Assembly: GCF_000332215.1 (NCBI RefSeq)
Contig: NZ_ALWB01000034.1
Coordinates: 1 to 33,470, forward strand
Source: Pseudanabaena biceps PCC 7429
GTDB taxonomy: Bacteria; Cyanobacteriota; Cyanobacteriia; Pseudanabaenales; Pseudanabaenaceae
Reading direction: 5' to 3'
DNA length: 33,470 nucleotides
In this document: piece after piece, positions 25,471-31,820 of the stretch
How the letters are laid out: each line of letters starts with the position of its first letter
How positions within the stretch are numbered: the stretch's first letter is position 1
Notes under the pieces: model-generated
Database searches by the model: none
What the model was told of the DNA's origin: nothing
Seen by the model: the letters and a program-made list of their open reading frames with translations, nothing else
Translations under genes and position numbers: made by a program

Positions 25471-25526
25471 TATCAGATACTTATTTTGGACAATAGCGAT
25501 CATTCTAAACGTTATCTAGGTCACAA
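25471..25526 (-). repeat. carA leader, copy 1 of a duplicated segment
   Basis: About 56 bases just upstream of carA, from TATCAGATACTTATTTTGG to CGTTATCTAGGTCACAAG. They recur at 26135-26292, where a family B element interrupts the second copy. Read toward carA it contains TAGAAT, a possible -10 box. Confidence 0.75.
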
Positions 25527-25624
25527 GAGTGGATTTTAATTGGTTTGTTGTTGAATATTTAGGTTTAAAATCTACACTTCCTAAAAATTTTCACTAAGCC
25601 AAAATTCGTTAAACTTAATGACGT

Positions 25625-25954
25625 TTAAGACACTTTTGGCAAATCGGTAAGTTCTTCATTTAATAATTTTTCAATATAAGACTCTAAATGAACCAGTTTT
25701 ACAACACTTAATCGATGAAGTTTTTCTAAAATCTCCATCTCTTTTTGCCATTGCTCTGTGGAGGTGACTTGAGATTCGTCGACTTCAACTGTCACATTTG
25801 GGACATTAAATCCTTCAAGGCTGTAACCATATTGCTGCTGCTCAGTTGCAGCATATTGTTCTACAACGATCGCAACTGAACCACGTTTCAGGTTATGGGT
25901 TGGAATATCCTGCAATAACACAACTTCAGAGAATAAAGGATATTTAGGTTTCAT
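25625..25954 (-). CDS. DUF4926-like small protein
   Basis: A 109-residue protein. Residues 5-60 (YPLFSEVVLLQDIPTHNLKRG, then SVAIVVEQY, then GYSLEGF) match the SH3-like DUF4926 pattern of LF.EVVLL.D.P...L..G..G.VVE. A helical C-terminal extension (about 66-105) is charged and ends KVS. The function of the family is not known to me. It overlaps the upstream DUF6883-like gene by 11 bases, a common pairing suggesting translational coupling. The pair has no full HIP1 octamer and sits between two copies of the carA leader, which points to later insertion. Confidence 0.7.
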   Translation of the reverse strand: MKPKYPLFSEVVLLQDIPTHNLKRGSVAIVVEQYAATEQQQYGYSLEGFNVPNVTVEVDESQVTSTEQWQKEMEILEKLHRLSVVKLVHLESYIEKLLNEELTDLPKVS

Positions 25955-26117
25955 AATAATTACTCCCGATCACCAGAATGCTTAGGAACTGTTGCCAATT
26001 TTCTAGGGTATATCCTGCTTTCTGAAGAAACTGTGATTTGTCATCTTTGGGCAGAAGCACCAACAGATATTTGGTGAGTTTTTCTTCGGCGATCACAGTA
26101 TCAACAGAGAGTAACAT
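25944..26117 (-). CDS. DUF6883-like short protein (57 aa)
   Basis: An ATG-started 57-codon frame. The core KLTKYLLVLLPKDDKSQFLQ and KAGYTLENWQQFLSILV resembles the DUF6883 pattern KL..YLL.......K..FF...G...ENW..L. It is shorter than usual for that family, ending soon after the motif, so it may be a minimal or truncated version. Its end overlaps the DUF4926-like start by 11 bases. A GGAG lies about 12 bases before the ATG. The two-gene, overlapping, small-protein layout is reminiscent of toxin-antitoxin or immunity pairs, but no function can be claimed. Confidence 0.6.
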   Translation of the reverse strand: MLLSVDTVIAEEKLTKYLLVLLPKDDKSQFLQKAGYTLENWQQFLSILVIGSNYYET

Positions 26118-26134
26118 CGTTATATTTAGACTCC

Positions 26135-26292
26135 TATCAGATACTTATTTTGAACACTAAGTAGCTAGGCATAAGTAAACTTAAAACCTAGAAGAGCATA
26201 CCGCCCGCTGCGCGGGCGGTATGCTCTCTGGTTTTGTTCTTTAATTATGCCTAACTACTTAGTAACCATTCCAAACGTTATCTAGGTCACAA
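26135..26292 (-). repeat. Copy 2 of the duplicated carA leader, split by family B
   Basis: 26135-26157 matches TATCAGATACTTATTTTG and onward; 26262-26292 matches CATT.NAAACGTTATCTAGG and TCACAAG of copy 1. The 104-bp family B element lies exactly between the halves. The copy lies 18 bases upstream of the DUF6883-like start. Confidence 0.75.
26158..26261. repeat. Family B palindromic element, typical copy
   Basis: 104 bp from TAAGTAGCTAGGCATAAG to CTAACTACTTA. The core pairs GAGCATACCGCCCGC with GCGGGCGGTATGCTC around TGC. The uninterrupted copy 1 at 25471-25526 shows the site before insertion, which fixes the element's ends. Confidence 0.85.
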
Positions 26293-26295
26293 GAT

Positions 26296-26330
26296 AAAAA
26301 AGAAGGCTCGCTAAGTGAGCCTTCTTTTTT
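26296..26330 (-). terminator. VOC gene intrinsic terminator
   Basis: A 14-bp perfect stem (26296-26309 with 26317-26330) is bounded by A6 and T6, just after the VOC gene stop. A standard intrinsic terminator for minus-strand transcription. Confidence 0.85.
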
Positions 26331-26333
26331 CGG

Positions 26334-26852
26334 TTAGCTAAGTACTTCAGCGATTTCAATTACCTGCCCATCGGGATCTTTAACCAAGAAGTTGAGGGGT
26401 TTTTCGCTACGGACTTTATGCTTGACACCTTTGATTTGGATCTGTAGCAGGAGTTGTTCGACACAGTCGCGATTAAAGCAAATATGTCTGCCGCGATCGC
26501 TATCTGTAGCATTTGCTCCAGGAACGATATGCAGTTGCACATTTTTCTTGAGTTGATACCACGCGCCTTCCATGTCTGCGGAATATTTGGATTTAGCAGT
26601 TCGGGCGGTAGCAGGAATATAAATCGGATCAGCAGGTGCGCCCATGCCGTATTCATAGCCGTAGTAATAATGTAGCGGCACATCGGCGATCGGCAGTTTT
26701 AACTCGCCTTCATAAAAATATCGCGCTTGATCGAGGTTAGAAACCATGATCGTATGTACTTTTGGTGCGCTGGTGAGGAACATCCACATGGCAACGGCGT
26801 ATGCACCAAGCAGCATAACCATGATGCCTTGAGTAGAAAACAGTGACTCCAT
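26334..26852 (-). CDS. VOC/glyoxalase-fold protein with N-terminal membrane helix
   Basis: A 172-residue protein with one hydrophobic helix (about 8-28), then a vicinal-oxygen-chelate (glyoxalase/bleomycin-resistance) fold. Visible VOC features are KVHTIMVSNLDQARYFYEGE (about 31-50) and the C-terminal FLVKDPDGQVIEIAEVLS, where the Glu of IEIAE is the usual metal ligand position. A membrane-anchored VOC protein of this type seems typical of cyanobacteria. The substrate is unknown, and with a single VOC module it would dimerise or use an incomplete metal site. A strong terminator follows it. It precedes the AT-rich PIN/ATPase pair but is separated by 137 bases. Confidence 0.82.
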   Translation of the reverse strand: MESLFSTQGIMVMLLGAYAVAMWMFLTSAPKVHTIMVSNLDQARYFYEGELKLPIADVPLHYYYGYEYGMGAPADPIYIPATARTAKSKYSADMEGAWYQLKKNVQLHIVPGANATDSDRGRHICFNRDCVEQLLLQIQIKGVKHKVRSEKPLNFLVKDPDGQVIEIAEVLS

Positions 26853-26989
26853 CGTAAAGCAACTACATATTAAGAGACTTAGCTTTTTAGTTTAACGCAA
26901 CTGTCATAGGTTTAAGTCACAAACTACACGATCTGACAATTTACCTTGTGTCTAGAGAGATGGGCAGTACTTCGCGCTGACTATCCATC

Positions 26990-27472
26990 TTATTTATCGT
27001 AGGGAATATCGGATGGCTTTTTCCCAACTGTGGCGGTAAAACTTGGAAAGTTTATGAGGTCGTCTGTAAATTTTTCGTCTAAGGTCAGGGCATATTTGCG
27101 ATCGGACAATAAAACTACGGGAATATGTTCTCGATCTTCTTTATTAGAAACCAATCGTTTTTTTACTTTATTTGTAAAATGCTCTCTCTGAAACTCTTTT
27201 ATTTGTTCATTGCTAATTTTAATTAATCTACCTTGCTTAGTTAAAGTATCAATGATTCGGAGAATATTATTTCCTAAAGTTGCATTTCCCATAGTTCTCA
27301 AATATTCATTCAATAGCTTATTGGAAACTACCAAATGAGCATTTTTATACATATTCTTAGGGTTAGCATCAAATTCTATTAGCCATTTAATAAGTTGCTT
27401 ATACTCAGGATCGAGAGGATTAGAGAAGTTTTTAGCTATATTATTGTCGATAAAGATATCTTTTCTAGTCAT
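26990..27472 (-). CDS. PIN-like nuclease-type protein
   Basis: A 160-residue protein with a PIN-domain pattern. Asp9 is in the first strand (IFIDNN), Glu56 in a helix (LLNEYLR), Asp113 in NKEDREHI and Asp132 in LTLDEKF. These four acidic positions are where PIN nucleases bind metal. PIN proteins usually cleave RNA; here both activity and target are inferred. It lies 25 bases downstream of an OLD/AAA15-like ATPase gene on the same strand, and the two appear to be one operon. Both are visibly AT-rich and lack the HIP1 octamer found in most neighbours, which suggests horizontal transfer. No ribosome site is obvious. Confidence 0.75.
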   Translation of the reverse strand: MTRKDIFIDNNIAKNFSNPLDPEYKQLIKWLIEFDANPKNMYKNAHLVVSNKLLNEYLRTMGNATLGNNILRIIDTLTKQGRLIKISNEQIKEFQREHFTNKVKKRLVSNKEDREHIPVVLLSDRKYALTLDEKFTDDLINFPSFTATVGKKPSDIPYDK

Positions 27473-27497
27473 TAGAAATTTTTAAAAGTTAAACATA

Positions 27498-28718
27498 TCA
27501 AGCATTAAGAGCAATATCCATCGTATCAATCATATATGTCTCAAAAAATCCTTTTGGAGCATTTAAGATTTGTCCATCTTTGGTAAATTCAATCTTATGA
27601 GCAATACTGCCATCTTTAATCGAGTTTTCAAAATAATAAACGGCTAAATCTTCAGGTGAGATTTCTCCTTTGACAATTAGCAATCTCATTCTATTGAGCA
27701 AATACTCACTATGAGTTTCAACAATATAGTTTTTATTTCTCTCATTAACTTGCTTAACTAAATAGTCGCCTAAATTAGCTTGCACAGAAGGATGTAAATG
27801 GATTTCTGGCTGAGACATTATCAATGTTGAATCATCTGACAGTTGCAAATCAGCAACAATAATCGGCAAAAACTGACTGATCCCAAATCCAACATCAGCT
27901 AATGATTCCCACTTGCTTCTACTTTTTACTTTGACTTTTATCTCAAATCTTCCCCCTGACAATCTATGAGGTTTAATATCATATAAAATCTTCAAATCTT
28001 TAAGAATAGAGGCTAAATTCAATGATTCTTCTGACTGATTATCATTCCATTCTAAAATTTGATCAATATAACCTCCACCAAATTTATCAACTGTACGATT
28101 TAGTAATGATTGATAATAAGTCCGTTCAGGTTGAGACCTAAAAGAACTAATAAAATTAAAATTATTAATTAATTCATTATATAGATCGTCGGAAATCTCA
28201 ATAAAATAGCCATAGAAATCCCTATCAGAATTATAAATTGCTTTAGTATGAAAATCATGAATATCTAAAGGCTCTAATTCAACATCATTATGTTTAATAT
28301 TTACAATATAAGATAAATCTTCTTTCTGCTTTACCTCAGTTTTTGTAAATGGATCTCCATTCTTTAAATTCCTTAATCTAGGTGAATTGCGTATTATGTC
28401 AAAACACCATGAAGTGTTGAATTCATATACTCTTCCTCCAAAAGCAAAATTCAGATCAATCCCCAAATCATTTTTTAAGCTATGATTAAATGAAACCTCC
28501 TCAAATCCTCCCATATTCACATAGTTCCCATTAAGTGATAAATAGAATGGAAATGAGTTGCCATTTAAACTAACACTTTGAAGCGGAGCTAATATTCCAT
28601 ATATTAGAGAACTTTTGCCGCTACTATTTTCACCTGTAAGCAAAGTTATTCTTGAGAAAGAAACATCTACTTCTTTGAAGCACTTAAAATTTTTTAGAGC
28701 TAATCTATGAATCTGCAT
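27498..28718 (-). CDS. ABC/OLD-like ATPase (AAA15, DUF3696-like)
   Basis: A 406-residue P-loop ATPase related to the SMC/RecF/OLD group. Walker A is GENSSGKSS (29-37), right after the FKCF motif typical of this group. A signature-like VGFGISQ lies at 276-282. Walker B (TLIMSQPEIHLHP, about 298-310) is followed by a D-loop/H-loop region with His336 in VETHSEYL. The C-terminal segment resembles DUF3696. No TOPRIM nuclease domain is present, so it is not a full OLD nuclease. The partner gene next to it encodes a PIN-like protein, suggesting an ATPase sensor with nuclease effector, as in several known phage-defence systems. Defence function is inference. AT-rich and HIP1-free. Confidence 0.82.
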   Translation of the reverse strand: MQIHRLALKNFKCFKEVDVSFSRITLLTGENSSGKSSLIYGILAPLQSVSLNGNSFPFYLSLNGNYVNMGGFEEVSFNHSLKNDLGIDLNFAFGGRVYEFNTSWCFDIIRNSPRLRNLKNGDPFTKTEVKQKEDLSYIVNIKHNDVELEPLDIHDFHTKAIYNSDRDFYGYFIEISDDLYNELINNFNFISSFRSQPERTYYQSLLNRTVDKFGGGYIDQILEWNDNQSEESLNLASILKDLKILYDIKPHRLSGGRFEIKVKVKSRSKWESLADVGFGISQFLPIIVADLQLSDDSTLIMSQPEIHLHPSVQANLGDYLVKQVNERNKNYIVETHSEYLLNRMRLLIVKGEISPEDLAVYYFENSIKDGSIAHKIEFTKDGQILNAPKGFFETYMIDTMDIALNA

Positions 28719-28823
28719 AGTTGTTTTTCTGGAAAGACTATTTTGAGATATTAGTTTTGTTTGTATTTTTGATCGCTTTAATAACTAAGCAAAAGACAAA
28801 TACATAGCTGAAATTAAATGTAG

Positions 28824-28898
28824 GATGGGTTAGCAATCGCGTAACCCATCATCTTTATTTAACTGATGCGTTACGTTGCACTAACGCATCAGTTAAAT
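28824..28898. repeat. Pair of GTTACGC/GCGTAAC-type hairpins
   Basis: GATGGGTTA pairs with TAACCCATC (28824-28832 with 28842-28850). Then a 17-bp stem, ending ACTGATGCGTTA, pairs across 28857-28873 and 28882-28898 (loop CGTTGCAC). It resembles the widespread cyanobacterial GGGTTACGC..GCGTAACCC repeats. It separates the ATPase operon from the kinase-phosphatase gene. Confidence 0.7.
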
Positions 28899-28945
28899 AA
28901 ATTGAACCTTCCTAAATTAGTTATTTTTAAAACATTATCACAGCT

Positions 28946-29791
28946 TTAAAAATCGCCGTAGTCAACTTGCAAACAAGTTAAGCCTAGATCGCGCCAAACT
29001 CTGACTACCTGATCGCGATCGTCTAGGACAAAAGCAACATTGTACTTATCAAGAATAAACTCATCATAAATTTCCTTCTTGACAATACTATCTTTACGCA
29101 TATCACCCGACTTTCGCATATGCAGACCATCAAAAGAAATATTGTGCTTTTCTAGCCATGCGAGAGTTTGTGGTTTGTATTTATCCTCTCTGCCAGATAC
29201 AAACACGATCGCCTTACCAGAAGTCTCTAAAATCGATCGCACAGGCTCATTTACCAAGTCCTGCTCGCACCTAGCCGCATCAAAAGGATTGCGATCGCCC
29301 ATTAAAGCGATCGTGCCATCGAGATCGCAGAGAATTACATCGGGCAAATCTGGATTATGGGCGGGTTTAGCTGCTCTGGGTGGAGCGATAAATTGGTTAT
29401 ACATATCGCGAATCACCTTCTCACCCACCGAATTAAAGCGCTTCAAATCCCGCTCAATGCAAGTTTCTAGCGGCACATGGCGGAAGTCTACTATTTCTAA
29501 TACTGCCAAACCTTTAATTAACTCTCTAATTCTGGCTTCGTGCTTGGGCGATAGATGCGTATTATCGACAATGACATGCTTTCCATTCTCTAGAGCCGCT
29601 CTAATAATTTGATCTTGAATATCGAGAACAAACTTCTCATTTCCCTTCGAGTGATAGGAATTATCTAGCATGGCGCGAAGCTCGTCTTTATTGACGCGCT
29701 TAATGCTATTTGGCGCTTTATCGACTTTATTTTTTGCCCATGTAGACTTTCCAGAAGCAGGCAAACCGATGGTGAAATAAACTGTCAGCAT
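28946..29791 (-). CDS. T4 Pnkp-like polynucleotide 5'-kinase/3'-phosphatase
   Basis: A 281-residue protein colinear with phage T4 polynucleotide kinase-phosphatase. N-terminal kinase: P-loop GLPASGKST with Lys15 and Ser16, Asp36 and Arg39 in NKDELRA, and Arg128 at the position of T4 Arg126. C-terminal HAD phosphatase: CDLDGT with Asp156 and Asp158, Arg167 in DRNPFD, Arg201 in VSGRE, Asp234 in GDMRKD, and Asp257/Asp258 in LDDRDQVV. It ends VDYGDF like T4 VASGDF. All catalytic positions I know for T4 Pnkp are kept. It should heal broken RNA or DNA ends for ligation. No RNA ligase is in the window. It contains a HIP1 site, so it is probably an older resident than the AT-rich pair beside it. Confidence 0.9.
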   Translation of the reverse strand: MLTVYFTIGLPASGKSTWAKNKVDKAPNSIKRVNKDELRAMLDNSYHSKGNEKFVLDIQDQIIRAALENGKHVIVDNTHLSPKHEARIRELIKGLAVLEIVDFRHVPLETCIERDLKRFNSVGEKVIRDMYNQFIAPPRAAKPAHNPDLPDVILCDLDGTIALMGDRNPFDAARCEQDLVNEPVRSILETSGKAIVFVSGREDKYKPQTLAWLEKHNISFDGLHMRKSGDMRKDSIVKKEIYDEFILDKYNVAFVLDDRDQVVRVWRDLGLTCLQVDYGDF

Positions 29792-29860
29792 TATTTATGA
29801 TTTTTAATTTTGTGATTTTTAATTTGAAGATTTTCTCAAAATGTTATGTTACTCCTTATA

Positions 29861-29943
29861 TAAGTAGTTCAGTATAATTAAAACCCAAAATCAGAGAGCG
29901 TACCGCCCGCTACGCGGGCGGTACGCTCTTCTAGGTTTTAAGT
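29861..29943. repeat. Family B element, right end replaced
   Basis: TAAGTAGTTC and the core GAGCGTACCGCCCGC with GCGGGCGGTACGCTC around TAC are intact. After TTCTAGGTTTTAAGT the expected right end is missing and ACAGCAATTTT (motif D) follows. Confidence 0.75.
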
Positions 29944-29955
29944 ACAGCAATTTTG

Positions 29956-30006
29956 TAAATTTCTAAATAAATAGGGTGCTTTGCACCCTATTTATTTAGA
30001 AATTTA
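29956..30006 (-). terminator. 24-bp hairpin at the end of the phosphohexomutase gene
   Basis: A perfect 24-bp stem (29956-29979 with 29983-30006) with loop TTT. The right arm overlaps the gene's stop codon. It is preceded by ACAGCAATTTT, as at 16251, so it may be a motif D element reused as terminator. Confidence 0.65.
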
Positions 30007-31482
30007 ATTAAATTGTTCTGCCCAATTAGAAATCCAGTTAAGGGTTTTATGCACGAGTTCAGGCGTTGCTGCTTCGCAGTAGAGGCGCAACAGAGGCTCA
30101 GTACCACTAAAACGAATTAGTAGCCAACTGCCGTCATCCAATCGAAACTTAAATCCATCGGGGGCTTGGGCTTCGATGACTTTACGTCCAGCGATTTCTG
30201 TTAATGAGAATTGTTGGAGAGTAGAGACTAGTTTCTCGCGGGCAGACATGCCTGACAGTTTTTTGTCAATGCGATCGTAATGGGAAAAAAAATTAGTTTG
30301 CTTTTGGAGATCGCGGTACAGAAGGCTTAGGTCTTTGCCTGATATGGCGATCGCTTCTAATACATACAGGGCTGAAAGCAAGGCATCCCGTTCGGGAATA
30401 TGATTGCCATAGCCAATACCTCCTGATTCTTCGCCACCTAGTAGGCAAGGCGTTCCTGACAGCATTCTCTCCGCAATATACTTGTAACCAACGGGCGTTT
30501 CATATACTGGTAAATCGAAAAGGCTAGCAACCTTAGGCATCAGGTCGGAGCCACTGATGGTTTTAATCAATTCCCCTTTAAAACTACGATATTTGGCTAG
30601 ATGTTCTAAGAGAATGGGAATGAGGATCTGCGAACTCAGGAAATTACCCTCGCTATCAATGGCTGCAATGCGATCGGCATCGCCATCAAAGACAAATCCT
30701 ACTAGGGTTTTTTCGGGGCGATCGTGGTGATAGGTTTTGACTTGGCGGAGAATTTCAGCGATATAACGGGGGAGAGGTTCGGGAGCGCCGCCACCAAAGA
30801 GAGGATCATTATCAGAATTAATCTCAATTAAGTTTACTTGATCGGGCGATGGTAATTCTAAAATTCTTGCTAAACCACCTGCTGCGGCTCCATGCATTAC
30901 GTCCACAAACAATGTTAACTTTCCCTCAGCGATCGCTTCTTGGATTGCCTTAATATTTACCTTGCTGCGCAGGGCTGCGCAATAACTTGCCCATGCGTTA
31001 AAGGTTTCGATCTTGCCTTTTTGAGGATTTTCATAGACAAAGTCGCCTCTTTCGAGAATTTCTTCGACTTTGAGTGTCAGATCGGGGGATACGGAACCGC
31101 CAAAAGCACCTTTGATTTTTAATCCTGAATAGTTTGCTGGGTTATGGCTAGCGGTAATTACCAATGCGCCCAAAGCTTGACGTTCGTATGCAGCCCAACT
31201 AAAAGCGGGGGTGGGCGCAAAGTCATCGGCAAGCAAAACATCAAAACCGATAGCGGCAACCGCTTCGGCAGTGCGTTTGGCGAAAGCATCGGACATGAAG
31301 CGGCGATCGTAGCCGACGATAATTGTGTTGCTGCCTGATGCACCAAAGGTTTCACGCAAAACATGGGCAGCGATCGGCGCGACAGCGGCTAGGCGCTCGA
31401 AGGTAAAGTCGTCTGCAATAATACCTCGCCAACCGTCAGTGCCGAAGCGTATGGGGGGATGCAATGGGAATTTGCCGTGCAT
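30004..31482 (-). CDS. Phosphoglucomutase/phosphomannomutase family protein
   Basis: An alpha-D-phosphohexomutase that interconverts 1- and 6-phosphates of glucose or mannose, feeding glycogen, sugar nucleotides and exopolysaccharide. It has 492 residues. The four family landmarks are present: FGTDGWRG (13-20); the phosphoserine loop TASHNP with Ser112; the metal loop DGDADR; and the sugar-binding loop GGEESGG, which normally tells glucose and mannose. The C-terminal phosphate-binding loop is RFSGTEPLLRLY. GEESGG is typical of enzymes active on glucose phosphates, but specificity cannot be settled. ATG at 31482 is a good start. Cyanobacteria often hold a second, longer phosphoglucomutase elsewhere. 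Confidence 0.92.
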   Translation of the reverse strand: MHGKFPLHPPIRFGTDGWRGIIADDFTFERLAAVAPIAAHVLRETFGASGSNTIIVGYDRRFMSDAFAKRTAEAVAAIGFDVLLADDFAPTPAFSWAAYERQALGALVITASHNPANYSGLKIKGAFGGSVSPDLTLKVEEILERGDFVYENPQKGKIETFNAWASYCAALRSKVNIKAIQEAIAEGKLTLFVDVMHGAAAGGLARILELPSPDQVNLIEINSDNDPLFGGGAPEPLPRYIAEILRQVKTYHHDRPEKTLVGFVFDGDADRIAAIDSEGNFLSSQILIPILLEHLAKYRSFKGELIKTISGSDLMPKVASLFDLPVYETPVGYKYIAERMLSGTPCLLGGEESGGIGYGNHIPERDALLSALYVLEAIAISGKDLSLLYRDLQKQTNFFSHYDRIDKKLSGMSAREKLVSTLQQFSLTEIAGRKVIEAQAPDGFKFRLDDGSWLLIRFSGTEPLLRLYCEAATPELVHKTLNWISNWAEQFN

Positions 31483-31570
31483 AAGCCTTTAAAATTTTCA
31501 CTCTAGTAAAGTTTACCGCGAAGCATACCTCCAAATTTTGCGATCGCATGAAATGCGATCGCTTATTTGC

Positions 31571-31674
31571 TAAGTAGTTCAGCATAATTAAAAAACAAAA
31601 CTAGAGAGAGTAGCGCCCGCGTAGCAGGCGCTACTCTCTTCTAGGTTTTAAGTTTACTTATGCCCAGCTACTTA
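31571..31674. repeat. Family B palindromic element, typical copy
   Basis: 104 bp from TAAGTAGTTC to GCTACTTA. The core pairs GAGAGTAGCGCCCGC with GCAGGCGCTACTCTC around GTA, with one mispair. Its AGTAGC/GCTACT segment differs from other copies on both arms. Confidence 0.8.
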
Positions 31675-31820
31675 GATTTTTGTAGGGTTTGGTTTGTGGG
31701 AATTGTTCGCCATGCCAAAGGTTGGGCAAGGTGTTATGAATTATTGGCGAAAATACTAAAATATGAAAAAGAGGGTAAAATTATAGTTTGCTCTATTGAT
31801 GAAAATAAGTTGACGACGCT

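Noticed and set aside
25471-25503. Longer CarA start at 25503 or 25470
   Set aside because: The extra N-terminal residues have no CarA-like pattern and the 25503 start lies in a sequence repeated at 26135-26292 in a noncoding setting.
27498-28718. Calling the ATPase a complete OLD nuclease or naming the pair as PARIS or Gabija
   Set aside because: There is no TOPRIM domain in either protein and the partner is PIN-like, so none of those names fits.
13939-31674. Regularly similar palindromes taken as a CRISPR array
   Set aside because: Copies are kilobases apart, with no spacers or cas genes; they are dispersed palindromic elements.
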